DNA of 64,000 nucleotides. Origin: Bacillota bacterium (GTDB lineage Bacteria; Bacillota_A; Clostridia; Lachnospirales; Lachnospiraceae). A program made the position numbers and the translations under genes. Shown here piece by piece: positions 19,639 through 28,927 of this stretch (positions are counted from its first letter, which is position 1; each line of letters opens with the position of its first letter). Under the pieces are notes generated by a model. It saw only the letters and a list, made by a program, of their open reading frames with translations, was not told the DNA's origin and made no database searches. The DNA lies in NCBI GenBank assembly GCA_023443625.1, contig JAEZTQ010000008.1, positions 136,496 to 200,495 of the forward strand, written 5' to 3'.

Positions 19639-20979
19639 TTAATAATGACATACTTCTATATCAAGTAAATGTGCCAGCACTTCAAGCTCACTCTTAATAT
19701 CACCATAAGCAACAATAAAGTGTGGCTCCCAGCCATCCTGAACACTCTGATAGATAACTTCATCTGCTGGAGTATCTGTCTTAACCACGAGAGAGGTTCC
19801 ATTAAACTGCTTTGGTTTATCCAACGCCTCTCCTGAAAGTATAAAGAAGCGGAAGCTACCATCTGCTTTACGTCCAACACGGAATACGGTAACATTCTCA
19901 CAAGGTTTACAGCCAAACTCCATGGTAGGTCCAATCTTACGATTTGGATGAACACCAATCTCTGCACCTGTACTCTTATGTGCTAAGGAACAAGCCGCTG
20001 TACCACAGTGCCAGAATGTAATGGTGTTTTCTTTCTCATCCATGGATACGGGATCTCCAAAGTATACAGGACTTCCTGTTAATTTGGAACCAATATACAT
20101 GGATAATGCACCATAAGCATCGGACTCACAGCTTGAAGGAACACCCAAGTCATTGAGCATTGCCAGAACTGCACAGTTTGGTGTTCCATAGCTGGTGAAT
20201 AAATCTGGCCAGCATCTGGAAGAAATGGCACCTATATTATTGTTGGTTACATAGTCTTTGTAGGCTTTGTATAGACGGGCATAATCCTTTACGTTCTTCG
20301 AAGGTGTTTTATCAAGACCCACGGTAACATTCATGGTTTCTTGCAAGAAGGCTTCACACTCTTCCTCTGTATAGCTCTTCGCATTGTCAATAAGTTCTCT
20401 AACCTCAATGGACTCTAAAGTAACACCAAAGACTTTTAACATATCAATATCAAGTGCTCTACCAAAGCCAAAGCCTTGTGGAGTATGGCCAATACTTGCG
20501 AGCTTTAACTCACTTAACTCCTGTTTCATCTTAGCAGCTTTGATGGTTGCATCAATTTTTCTTCTTACCTTCTCTTCCTCTGTGGAACCGAAGATATATT
20601 CAAATTTGCCATCTCTGAAGGTCATTAAAGCATTCCCAGCGGAGAAAGCACCTGTTAAGGAATTAAGTCTTAGACGTCCACCGTCAATAACAGGCTCTCT
20701 TAAAGTCCATAATAAGATAGGACATGAAAATCTCTTTAAAATTTCGCTGATATAAGCAGAATTTGCAAAAGTAATATTTTGTACAATAATTAAATTAGGG
20801 TTTATTGTATCTAAAAATTCATTTAAATCATTTATTGCAAGAAGCATTTTCTCTGGATATACACCATGGGGGGTCAAATCAGAAATCAGTTGAATTGATT
20901 TTTCAAATTCTAACTGTGCACTCTCTAAATGAAAAGTAGGAACCCCTATGGGGACATAGGCTACTTGAAACTTAGACAT
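19639..20979 (-). CDS. L-fucose/L-arabinose isomerase-family protein, predicted sulfoquinovose isomerase
   Basis: 446 residues. The fold assignment rests on the C-terminal metal-site pattern of FucI/AraA enzymes: Glu and Asp in SCESDAYGALS (near residue 285) and His in TFWHCGTAACSLAHK (near 322). The first half is a Rossmann-like domain with LTGAFSAGNAL. Known family: aldose-ketose isomerases using Mn2+. As I recall, the SQ isomerase of the sulfo-TAL pathway (SftI/SqvD) belongs to this superfamily and differs from E. coli YihS. Position directly after the sulfoquinovosidase gene (55 bp) makes SQ to sulfofructose conversion the best guess. The enzyme is cytoplasmic, with an AAAGGTGG ribosome site. 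Confidence 0.8.
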   Translation of the reverse strand: MSKFQVAYVPIGVPTFHLESAQLEFEKSIQLISDLTPHGVYPEKMLLAINDLNEFLDTINPNLIIVQNITFANSAYISEILKRFSCPILLWTLREPVIDGGRLRLNSLTGAFSAGNALMTFRDGKFEYIFGSTEEEKVRRKIDATIKAAKMKQELSELKLASIGHTPQGFGFGRALDIDMLKVFGVTLESIEVRELIDNAKSYTEEECEAFLQETMNVTVGLDKTPSKNVKDYARLYKAYKDYVTNNNIGAISSRCWPDLFTSYGTPNCAVLAMLNDLGVPSSCESDAYGALSMYIGSKLTGSPVYFGDPVSMDEKENTITFWHCGTAACSLAHKSTGAEIGVHPNRKIGPTMEFGCKPCENVTVFRVGRKADGSFRFFILSGEALDKPKQFNGTSLVVKTDTPADEVIYQSVQDGWEPHFIVAYGDIKSELEVLAHLLDIEVCHY

Positions 20980-21034
20980 TAAATAACCACCTTTCTTATG
21001 TTATTCATCTATGGAAGTCACGGATTATATAAAT

Positions 21035-23029
21035 TTAATATTTGTTTCGAATTTCTTGAAATAATGCTGCGTAGCTTGAAGCTTTTCTATAGAATACTGC
21101 TGGGTATCCAATAGGCGCATCCACAGTAACATTGCCACCCTCGTAGGTCTTACCAGTCCAAAGATGTACCCATTCATCCTGGGGAAGATATACTTCTCTT
21201 GTTTCCTGATTTTCTAAGTAAACAGGAGCTACAAGCATATCTCTACCAAAGAGATATTCAGTCTGGATATCATAGGTATTTTCATCCTCTTCATAATGCA
21301 TAAAGAGTGGTCTTTGAACAGGAATACCCTTTGTCGCATTTTCCTTTACTAGATCTTTGAGGTATGGAGTAAGCTCAACATGGATCTTAGTTAATCTGGC
21401 AAAGACCTCCATTGTATCAGCATCATCATAATATTGGAAATTAGTCGCAGGACGATTTCCTTCATGGGTACGCATTACTGGAGTAAACACTGCCATCTCA
21501 GACCAACGTAAGAAGAGCTCCTTGGTACGCAGGATATCGTATATGGAAGTATAACCACCAATATCACTGTGGTGTAAACCGCATCCCATCATCGCAGAGC
21601 TTAAAGCTCCTACAATCACTGTTGCCAGGCCATCATGAAGGGTGAAGTTAACACTTTGATCCCCTGCCCATAATAAAGGACAATATTTCTGTATACCTGC
21701 ACCACCTGCTCTCATGAAATAAACAATCTCGCCTACTTTGCCTGTTTCTTCAAGAGCTTCATAATTACACTGTGCCCAACGAACGGGCCATTTGTTATGT
21801 TCTAACATAGGTGATACACCATTAGACAGCTTTAAGTCAGTAGGAAGGTATTCACCAAAGTCAGCCATCCATCCGTCTAAGCCAAATTCAATTAAATCAC
21901 GCTTAATGTTGTTTTTATACCATTCATAAGCCTCAGGGTTGGTGAAATCAACAACGCCGCAGTAGAACTCACCGAAATCTACTACATATTCACTGCCATC
22001 TTCCTTGGTAGCAAAATAACCTTTTTCCTTACCTTCATTATACAGAGGAGTACCCTGTAATAAATAAGGATTGATATAGCCCAAGAAGCGAATTCCCTTC
22101 TCTTTATATTCCTTCATCTTCTCTGGCAAATTAGGATACATCTCCTCATTCCATTGCCAATGCCATTGCAAACGAAGACCAAAGGAGGTTACTAGCTTAC
22201 CCTGCCAGTCCTGACACCAGACACCAGCCACAGGTATTCCGTTACGCAGGGAGCGATCAACAAGATGGAAGGAACGCTCTGTACCGCCTTGAACACCAAG
22301 AATAGCACCCTTGTAAATCCAATCTGGAAGCTCTGGTTGTCTTCCGAAATATTCACTGATTTTTCCCACTAAGTCTACATAGGTGGAAGCTCCTTCAATG
22401 CGAATTTGTGAAGGTACTTCCCAAACCTGTAATTCATGGTAATCAGAGTGGCTAAAATCAAAGTCACAATAAGCCGAAGTATCTATATGAAGATAATACT
22501 TTTTCGTGGACACATATGTGGGTTGTGGATAGTTAGTATTATAATAATCGCCGCCACCTTTACACTCTAAATCATACTTCAGTGTTGTAAGGGATGTCTT
22601 ATCACGTCCAACGCCTGGTTCCGATGACCAAAGAGGGAAATTACGTCCCCGCAGATTAAAATAGGACATTTGCTCTCCACATCCATAGCATTTCTCTTCG
22701 GTATCAGCTTCAACACGAAGCCAAAATCTATTAATAGAAGGATTTAATATAACAAAATTAATAATTGCTTTTTCTGCTGTAATTGAGGCAATAAGCTCTA
22801 ACTCATTAGGAAAACTTATTTTAACCTCTGAACCTGTCTCTGTAATCTCTGCATTTCTTAATGCATATCTTTCAACAACATAATCTTTTATATCAAAATT
22901 ACCGCGGTACATATCTAATTTTTCTTCACCGCAACCCACGTAAATCATAGGTTTTTCTGAAGAATGTTCCAAAATCTTCTTTCCATTATAGGATAAAGAA
23001 AAATGATTATCATCTACAAATAATTTCAT
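21035..23029 (-). CDS. GH31 sulfoquinovosidase
   Basis: 664 residues from the ATG at 23029 (AGGGG 6 nt upstream; an ATG two codons earlier is too close). Family GH31 with nucleophile D390 (MADFGE) and acid/base D457 (WAGDQ). The sulfonate-binding set is intact: R286 and W289 in FGLRLQW, and Y493 in DIGGYT. Against E. coli YihQ residues as I recall them (R301, W304, D405, D472, Y508) the offset is 15 at all five sites. It releases SQ from SQ glycosides such as SQ-glycerol. There is no signal peptide, so it acts inside the cell after import. It lies 16 bp downstream of the permease genes. Confidence 0.94.
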   Translation of the reverse strand: MKLFVDDNHFSLSYNGKKILEHSSEKPMIYVGCGEEKLDMYRGNFDIKDYVVERYALRNAEITETGSEVKISFPNELELIASITAEKAIINFVILNPSINRFWLRVEADTEEKCYGCGEQMSYFNLRGRNFPLWSSEPGVGRDKTSLTTLKYDLECKGGGDYYNTNYPQPTYVSTKKYYLHIDTSAYCDFDFSHSDYHELQVWEVPSQIRIEGASTYVDLVGKISEYFGRQPELPDWIYKGAILGVQGGTERSFHLVDRSLRNGIPVAGVWCQDWQGKLVTSFGLRLQWHWQWNEEMYPNLPEKMKEYKEKGIRFLGYINPYLLQGTPLYNEGKEKGYFATKEDGSEYVVDFGEFYCGVVDFTNPEAYEWYKNNIKRDLIEFGLDGWMADFGEYLPTDLKLSNGVSPMLEHNKWPVRWAQCNYEALEETGKVGEIVYFMRAGGAGIQKYCPLLWAGDQSVNFTLHDGLATVIVGALSSAMMGCGLHHSDIGGYTSIYDILRTKELFLRWSEMAVFTPVMRTHEGNRPATNFQYYDDADTMEVFARLTKIHVELTPYLKDLVKENATKGIPVQRPLFMHYEEDENTYDIQTEYLFGRDMLVAPVYLENQETREVYLPQDEWVHLWTGKTYEGGNVTVDAPIGYPAVFYRKASSYAALFQEIRNKY

Positions 23030-23045
23030 AGTCATCCCCTATTCA

Positions 23046-23921
23046 TTAACCCTTAACTGCTCCTGCTGTTAAGCCTGCAATAACATGTTTCTGGAATATT
23101 GCGTAAATAGCAATACTAGGTATAATTGCTATAACTATAGCTGCATACATTGATACATAGTCAGTAGTAAACTGGTTAGTAAAGTATCTGATACCAATCT
23201 GAATTGTTTTTAACTTTGGTGATGAGGTTAAAAGGTTTGCGTAGACAAACTCGTTCCAGCAAGTGATAAACTGGAATGTAGCCGCTGTTACAAGACCGGA
23301 TTTAACCAGTGGTAATACCATCTTGAAAAATCTTCCATAGAACCCGCAACCATCAATAACTGCTGCTTCTTCAATCTCTACAGGGAAAGCGTCCATAAAT
23401 CCACGGATAATAAAAATGGAAATAGGTAAACCTATAGCGGCATAAAGAATACGAAGAGACATGAGATTATCAATCATTCCTAGCTTACTAAAAATTGAGA
23501 AGTAGGGAACCATAAGTGCATTCAAAGGAACCATGATACCAGCGGATAATGCTGCAAAAATCACCTCTCTTCCACGGAAGCGGAAACGAGATAAGGCATA
23601 GGATGCCATGGATGCAACTGCAACATTAAGTGCAGTTCCAACAAATGCAACGGTTAAAGAGTTCCAAATCATTTGTCCTAAGTTAGCCTGCTTAAAAGCA
23701 TTAGTAAAGTTACTCCACTGTGGAACAGCCGGTAAGGTAAAGGGATTTGCAAAATACTCTGCATTGGTTTTCAATGATGTAATTGCAAGCCACAATAGGG
23801 GGAACAGGGTATATATTGCAAAGAAAAGAATAAGTACCCACTTAATTACATTGAGGATTACATTTCCTGGCGTCCATACAAATTTATGTCTCATTTCAAT
23901 TTCTTTTACTTTCTTACTCAT
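23046..23921 (-). CDS. Sugar ABC transporter permease, MalG type
   Basis: 291 residues with six predicted membrane helices, the first at about residues 20-42. The cytoplasmic loop that contacts the ATPase is EEAAVIDGCGFYGRFFKMVLPL (about residues 183-204; key EAA...G pattern). CUT1 family importer. It follows the MalF-type permease by 12 bp and precedes the sulfoquinovosidase, so the cargo is predicted to be SQ or SQ-glycerol. Ribosome site AGGAGG. Confidence 0.92.
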   Translation of the reverse strand: MSKKVKEIEMRHKFVWTPGNVILNVIKWVLILFFAIYTLFPLLWLAITSLKTNAEYFANPFTLPAVPQWSNFTNAFKQANLGQMIWNSLTVAFVGTALNVAVASMASYALSRFRFRGREVIFAALSAGIMVPLNALMVPYFSIFSKLGMIDNLMSLRILYAAIGLPISIFIIRGFMDAFPVEIEEAAVIDGCGFYGRFFKMVLPLVKSGLVTAATFQFITCWNEFVYANLLTSSPKLKTIQIGIRYFTNQFTTDYVSMYAAIVIAIIPSIAIYAIFQKHVIAGLTAGAVKG

Positions 23922-23933
23922 ATGAATGCCTCC

Positions 23934-24803
23934 TTAATCTTGTTTAAGTGTAAACAATTTTCTTATACCAACAATAACAATAGCTCCAACTACGATAAGC
24001 ACTACTGAGGAAGCATTTGCTCCACCGTAATTGTTATCTCTCATCTGGTTGTAAAGATATAATACAACGAGAGAGGTTCTATTGGCAGGACCACCATTGG
24101 TTAATAAGTATACCTGCTCGAAGGTACGTAAACCAAATATTGCTGCCAGAGTAACACATGTAAGTAAGGAATATCTGATAAGTGGTACAGTTACATGGAT
24201 TGCTGTTTGAATTGGTGTTGCGCCATCTACCTGCGCTGCTTCATAGTAACTTTCATCAATATTAGTAATGCCTGCCATCATAACAACCATGTAGTAACCG
24301 ATATAGAAAAGACCATATATTAAGACACAAATAAAGGCGGTTTTAGGATTTCCAAGCCAGTTTGTTGTCAAATGTTCTAAGCCAATAAGTTTTAAAAAAC
24401 CGTTTAACATACCAAATTCGCTGTTATAAACTGCTGACCATAACATAGCTAAAGCAATACCTGATATTACCTGAGGTAAAAAGTAAACTGTTCTAAAAAA
24501 TTGCCAAAAACGAGGCTTTCTTGATAAAATAAGTGCCATTAATAACGCTAGTGTAACCTGAATACAGCATGCTGCTAATGCCCAAATTACATTGTTAATA
24601 ATACTTCGAATGAATACCTTGTCAGAAAAGATATCCTTATAGTTAGCTAGGCCTGTAAATTCCGGGGTAGTAATTCCGTTCCAGTCAAAGAAGCTCATAG
24701 TAACTACATTAATGATTGGGTATATGAAGAACAATCCGAATAAAAACAGTGCCGGTATTAAAAAGACTATAATACCCAAACGTTCTCCTTTACGCTGCTT
24801 CAT
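23934..24803 (-). CDS. Sugar ABC transporter permease, MalF type
   Basis: 289 residues, six membrane helices, first at about 10-30. The EAA loop reads YEAAQVDGATPIQTAIHVTVPL (key residues EAA, DGA; about 188-209). It forms the channel with the MalG-type permease. The operon has a binding protein and two permeases but no ATPase, as usual for Firmicute CUT1 systems that share an MsmK/MsmX-type ATPase. Ribosome site AGGAGG. Confidence 0.92.
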   Translation of the reverse strand: MKQRKGERLGIIVFLIPALFLFGLFFIYPIINVVTMSFFDWNGITTPEFTGLANYKDIFSDKVFIRSIINNVIWALAACCIQVTLALLMALILSRKPRFWQFFRTVYFLPQVISGIALAMLWSAVYNSEFGMLNGFLKLIGLEHLTTNWLGNPKTAFICVLIYGLFYIGYYMVVMMAGITNIDESYYEAAQVDGATPIQTAIHVTVPLIRYSLLTCVTLAAIFGLRTFEQVYLLTNGGPANRTSLVVLYLYNQMRDNNYGGANASSVVLIVVGAIVIVGIRKLFTLKQD

Positions 24804-24899
24804 GATAAATCCTCCTGTTAGAATAAGAATGTTTTTCTTTTAAAATGTGCGGCGGCTAAGGCCACCGCACATATATCTTGCACTAGGCTTTAAAAGCAA

Positions 24900-26222
24900 C
24901 TATTCTGCCGCTTTCTTGAGATTTGCTACAAATTGTTCTGGTGTTAATTCACCTAGTATCATTGATTCCAATGCTGAAGGGAATGCATTAGTAACCGCTG
25001 TAGGCATAGCTGCACTAAAGTTTCTGATTGTAAAGCTTGCTTCTGCGCTCTGCTTAACAATTTCAGCTTGTAACTTATCTGTAATTTGAGTTGAGTCAAG
25101 ATTTATAGCAAATAAGGATCCTGAAGAGTTAGCAAGCTCAACTACTTTATCTGTTCTTGTGATATACTCCATGAATGCTTTCACAGCTTCTTCTTTCGCA
25201 GGATCACTTTGTTTACCTGCGCAGATATATGCTTGAACCGCATTTAAATAAGCTCCACCATTAGCACCGTCAAGACTTAAACCACTGCTAAGTGCTAAGT
25301 TATCATATAAACCTTCAACACCTTCTGTTTTAATTCTTCCTAAAATCCAAGAACCATTGGTGTATACTGCAGATCTTTCATTAAAGAAGTGACCATTCAC
25401 TACCGTTGCATCAGCACCCATAGCATCAGTTGATGTGTAATCAAACATCTTAAGTAATAATTCAGCTGCTTTTACGAATGCGGGATCATCTAAGCCTTTT
25501 TCATAAACATCAGCACCACCTGCAGCTGCCACTGCGTAGGAGTACCATAACATAGAAGTCCAAGCATTGTTTCCAGTCATCTGGCTAAGAGGGAACACGC
25601 CTTTTTCTTTCAGCTTTTCACTTGCGTTCCATAATTCATCATAAGTTTTAGGAACCTCTGTTATCCCAGCATCATTTAATAATTTCGTATTAAACATAAT
25701 AGGAATAACTGCATTTTCATAAGGCATCGCATAAACTTTACCATCAATCTTAGTATCATCAATTACGCCAGTGATAAATCTGTCAGCGATTTCGCTATCC
25801 TCAAAGAAAGAGGTTAAATCCATCAAATTGCCTGCTTCTGTAAATAACTGTACATCTGTGAAATTCTTCACTGTAAAAATATCAGGAGTTTTACCAGCGG
25901 AGATTAAGGTACGAATTTTATCTTCGTAAGCATCATAATCTGTCTGTTCTTCAATATCTACTTGATATTTACCATCAAATTCAGTATTAAAGTCACTTAC
26001 CATCTTGCCAAATACTTCAGCTTTACTATCGGAGCCAACCCAAATACTTGGGAATGTAAGAACAACCTCCTTAGCTGTTGCTTCTTTTGTAACCTCTGGT
26101 GTTTTTCCTTTATCACCAGAATTATTGGATGCCTTATCAGAATTTCCACATCCTGCAAGAATCCCCATACCAAGAACTACTGTTGAAATTAAGGCTATTA
26201 ATTTTTTGCTAGAACTTCTCAT
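24900..26222 (-). CDS. Extracellular sugar-binding lipoprotein, predicted SQ/SQ-glycerol receptor
   Basis: 440 residues. Lipoprotein signal with lipobox GILAGC (Cys near residue 25) and a Ser/Asn/Thr/Lys-rich linker, then a family-1 solute-binding domain. It feeds the two permeases behind it. In Agrobacterium the SQ-glycerol system also uses such a receptor (SmoF), but I cannot show the sulfonate-contact residues here, so the ligand is inferred from context. It heads the operon that continues with permeases, sulfoquinovosidase and isomerase. Ribosome site GAAGGG; promoter and operator candidates lie at 26302-26438. Confidence 0.88.
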   Translation of the reverse strand: MRSSSKKLIALISTVVLGMGILAGCGNSDKASNNSGDKGKTPEVTKEATAKEVVLTFPSIWVGSDSKAEVFGKMVSDFNTEFDGKYQVDIEEQTDYDAYEDKIRTLISAGKTPDIFTVKNFTDVQLFTEAGNLMDLTSFFEDSEIADRFITGVIDDTKIDGKVYAMPYENAVIPIMFNTKLLNDAGITEVPKTYDELWNASEKLKEKGVFPLSQMTGNNAWTSMLWYSYAVAAAGGADVYEKGLDDPAFVKAAELLLKMFDYTSTDAMGADATVVNGHFFNERSAVYTNGSWILGRIKTEGVEGLYDNLALSSGLSLDGANGGAYLNAVQAYICAGKQSDPAKEEAVKAFMEYITRTDKVVELANSSGSLFAINLDSTQITDKLQAEIVKQSAEASFTIRNFSAAMPTAVTNAFPSALESMILGELTPEQFVANLKKAAE

Positions 26223-26301
26223 AAATTGTCCCTTCCTCTTTCTTCATAATTGGTTTATTATTTGCGTTTTTGCAAGTTTTATACACCAGGTTTCAATTTA
26301 G

Positions 26302-26319
26302 TTAATTCTTTTAATTATA
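26302..26319 (-). promoter_or_regulatory. Candidate ROK-repressor operator and -10 upstream of the importer operon
   Basis: TTAATT-CTT-TTAATTATA. The same 18-bp pattern (only the central three bases differ) occurs at 38393-38410 and 38526-38543. Read on the reverse strand it contains TATAAT (26314-26319), as at the GldA operon promoter, but the -35 here is poor. Confidence 0.5.
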
Positions 26320-26382
26320 TTTTTAAAAAAATTTCAAACTTCACCCAGATTACGGCAACTCTCTAAATTAATTAGCTATTTT

Positions 26383-26396
26383 TGTTACCGTTATTA
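26383..26396. promoter_or_regulatory. Candidate CcpA cre site
   Basis: TGTTACCGTTATTA fits the consensus TGWAANCGNTNWCA at 12 of 14 positions. It lies between the importer operon and the DUF4867-ROK genes, just downstream of one possible importer promoter. Carbon catabolite control is plausible but the match is imperfect. Confidence 0.35.
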
Positions 26397-26409
26397 ACTT
26401 GCTAGCTAT

Positions 26410-26438
26410 ATTGTATATCATTTTTAAACAAAAGTAAA
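26410..26438 (-). promoter_or_regulatory. Possible second promoter of the importer operon
   Basis: On the reverse strand TTTACT (26433-26438), 17-bp spacer, TACAAT (26410-26415). The gap 26223-26664 is very AT-rich and otherwise without a gene. On the forward strand a TATAAT at 26598-26603 may serve the DUF4867 gene, without a clear -35. Confidence 0.45.
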
Positions 26439-26664
26439 GCCGTTTTTTATGTTTTTCTTGTTTTTTATTACAACAACGTAGATTCGTCCCATTTTACCTC
26501 GCTTTTAGGTATTATTTTTAATTAAAATGCTTAATTATATTATTAATTTTTTTCCATTCCCTTTTTCTTTCTTGCCTTAATATAGCATACATGTTAATAT
26601 AATATTAAACTTGATAGATAGATATTTCATTATTTAAAAACTATAATTATCTGGAGGATACACA

Positions 26665-27327
26665 ATGATAAACCATTTAAGCGAATGCAACCCTCACATA
26701 ACTATACATTCCATAACAGACCCAGCTTTTTCAAAGTACGGCAAAGTATTAACAGGCTTCGACTTTACAGAATGTATTGAAATAATGAAGAATAGAGCCA
26801 TTCCCGAAGAAGGAAACATCTATGTGGCCTGTGACGAAGATATGATGAATACAGCTGTAGCTTCAGAACTTTCACAGCGCTTTTACGCTTATATGCCTAT
26901 TCAAATAGGATATTGCAACGGTAATAGCTTCAAACTTAACGCCTTAGAATATCACAAAGGTACAGAAATCGATGTAGCTGTAACGGATTTAGTTCTTTTA
27001 TTAGGAGATACTAGAAATATTATTAATAACAACATCGATTCTTCTAATATAGAGGCCTTTTATGTTCCTGCCAACACCGTATGCGAGCTTTATTCTACCA
27101 CACTACATTTTGCTCCCTGTAAAACAAGCAGCAAAGGTTTTAAGAGCATAATAGTTCTTCCTTATAAAACAAATTCACCTCTTGAAACTCTTCCACAGCC
27201 AAAGTGTGATGAAGATCATTTGCTTTGGATGCAGAACAAATGGCTTATTGCTCATACAGATAGCATCCCCGCATCCAAAGGCGCTTATACAGGTATTACA
27301 GGAGATAATATAGAAATCAAATTCTAA
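26665..27327 (+). CDS. DUF4867 family protein
   Basis: 220 residues, soluble, no signal or membrane segment. I recognise it as DUF4867, a Firmicute family of unknown function with cupin/ureidoglycolate-lyase-like features. Possible metal or active residues are in NALEYHKGTEIDVAVTDLVLLLGD (about residues 92-115; key E-x-H and D). As I recall, a DUF4867 gene (sftA) also belongs to the Bacillus sulfo-TAL cluster, so its presence here supports an SQ function; a role in opening or epimerising the sugar ring is only a guess. It is followed by the ROK regulator after 20 bp on the same strand. Ribosome site GGAGG. Confidence 0.72.
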   Translation: MINHLSECNPHITIHSITDPAFSKYGKVLTGFDFTECIEIMKNRAIPEEGNIYVACDEDMMNTAVASELSQRFYAYMPIQIGYCNGNSFKLNALEYHKGTEIDVAVTDLVLLLGDTRNIINNNIDSSNIEAFYVPANTVCELYSTTLHFAPCKTSSKGFKSIIVLPYKTNSPLETLPQPKCDEDHLLWMQNKWLIAHTDSIPASKGAYTGITGDNIEIKF

Positions 27328-27347
27328 CGAAAGCAAGGGGTACAAAT

Positions 27348-28568
27348 ATGGTAAGAGTAAACGGCATTAATATGCTCGATGTTAAAAGAAAAAACAGAAG
27401 TTCAATCTTAAACTTAATTCATCAAAAAGACGGAATTTCAAGAAAAGATATCGCATCCAAATTAGGTTTGACCCCCGCTGCCATTACTTTAATCACAACA
27501 GACTTAATCAAAGATGGAATAATCTACGAAGAATTTTCCGATCAAACCTCCTCCCACAAAGGGAGAAAGGAAGTTTTGTTAAAAACGAACAATGAGCATT
27601 ATGCTGCTATCGGTGTTTACATCAGCGCAGAAAAATTTCGTATTTTATGTACTGATATGAGCAATAATGTTATATTCAAAGACACTGTATTTACTTCCGA
27701 TTGTCATAATAAGTCAGTGAAAATACTGGATAAACTGTGTGATATTTTACAAGATAAAATCAGGTCCTACGATGTATTACGCAACCACCAACTTCTTGGC
27801 ATCGGAATAAGCATCAATGGTATTGTTGATACTGTAAGAGGAATAAGCATCAATTCATATTATATATGGGAAAAGAACGTACCCGTTGTTGACTACGTCA
27901 AAGAAAAGATGAAGATACCAGTTGTCCTAACCAATAATATATGTGCCCTTGCCAACGGAGAGAGTTTTTTATCAAAGTCTAGCCGTTCTTCTAGAATGTT
28001 ATTCATTAAATACGGCCCTGGTATCGGCGCCTCCAGAAATCACTCTCGAGACTCACAAAGTATTTTTGATTTAGTTTCTGTGGAGCTGGGTCATATGATT
28101 ATGGATTATTACGGGCAGCCCTGCGTCTGCGGAAACAAGGGTTGTTTAGAAACAATCTCCAGCTATAAATCGATCCTTAAAAGTGTGGAGGGGTTAGTCT
28201 CCCTCGAGGCAACTCCCCTTTTATACAGTCTGACAGGCGGCAACTCTTCTAACCTGACCATTGATAATATTATCAAGTCTTATATTGCCAAAGAAGCTCC
28301 AGTAGTCACGGCTATCGAAAGAGCTCTCTTCTTTCTCTCCATGTCACTGCAAAATACAATACAGATATTAGATCCAGAGATTGTCATCCTATATGGTGAG
28401 TTCTTTGAAATATCAGAATTTAAAGAAGCTCTTATGAAGCAGTTAAGCAAATGCATCCAAACAGATCGTGTTCGTTTTAGCAGATACAATCTCCAGCTAG
28501 AAACCTTTGGGCCGCTTTCCACTATCATAAGCTACTTCTTTGAAAATGGAGGAAACACGGTGGAATAA
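27348..28568 (+). CDS. ROK-family transcriptional repressor of the SQ cluster
   Basis: 406 residues. A MarR-like winged helix at residues 18-72 (GISRKDIASKLGLTPAAITLITTDLI) is fused to a ROK sugar-binding domain. The zinc motif C-x-C-x4-C is present (CVCGNKGC, near residue 262) with the upstream His in LGHMI. The ATP-binding DxGGT motif is lost (GVYISAEKF) and the catalytic Asp is Asn (TNNICALANGE), so it senses a sugar but should not phosphorylate it. It is divergent to the importer operon and lies between the two catabolic operons, as a local repressor would. Ribosome site AAGGGG. Confidence 0.9.
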   Translation: MVRVNGINMLDVKRKNRSSILNLIHQKDGISRKDIASKLGLTPAAITLITTDLIKDGIIYEEFSDQTSSHKGRKEVLLKTNNEHYAAIGVYISAEKFRILCTDMSNNVIFKDTVFTSDCHNKSVKILDKLCDILQDKIRSYDVLRNHQLLGIGISINGIVDTVRGISINSYYIWEKNVPVVDYVKEKMKIPVVLTNNICALANGESFLSKSSRSSRMLFIKYGPGIGASRNHSRDSQSIFDLVSVELGHMIMDYYGQPCVCGNKGCLETISSYKSILKSVEGLVSLEATPLLYSLTGGNSSNLTIDNIIKSYIAKEAPVVTAIERALFFLSMSLQNTIQILDPEIVILYGEFFEISEFKEALMKQLSKCIQTDRVRFSRYNLQLETFGPLSTIISYFFENGGNTVE

Positions 28569-28577
28569 TGTGCGTTG

Positions 28578-28878
28578 TTCTAGGAACGGTACCTTGGCAA
28601 TACTATTCTATTTTTCTTCCGATTATAACTTTCGGTAATACTAGGCTTTCGGCTAGGAGCTTGAATCAGTCTGTCGGAGTTGAGCGACATCCATGTCGCT
28701 AACTCCTAAAATGTCCATCCTTGGACATTTTCCAGCCTTTATCGCTCCAAGCCAAAAGCAAGTATTACTAGGAAAGTTATAAAGTCAGACAAATAGATTA
28801 GTATTGCCAATGTACCTGTGCTTACAAATTTTGTACGTTTCTTAAAATAATCCCTAAGTTGATGACATTGATGCGCAT
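28578..28878. repeat. Dispersed repeat with a 229-bp nested palindrome
   Basis: Outer arms GGTACCTTGGCAATACTATT (28588 on) and the complement ending at 28816 pair nearly throughout; the next segment TTATAACTTTC...GGCT-GGAGC pairs with GCTCCAAGCC...GAAAGTTATAA. Inside are two further hairpins: GGAGTT-AGCGACAT/ATGTCGCTAACTCC (28676-28706) and AAAATGTCCA/TGGACATTTT (28708-28731). The RNA or a cruciform would be a branched cloverleaf. Flanks match the short copy at 19374-19463. The gap 28569-29108 holds only this and a terminator. Confidence 0.75.
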
Positions 28879-28927
28879 GCTTGTGGAGGATTTTTATTTA
28901 GAAATATTTAAGACGCATTATCCTAAC

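Noticed and set aside
19656..19967. 103-codon reverse frame within the isomerase gene
   Set aside because: Same strand, other frame, of a convincing isomerase; low-complexity composition.
20384..20755. 123-codon forward frame opposite the isomerase
   Set aside because: Antisense shadow of a reverse gene with clear family motifs.
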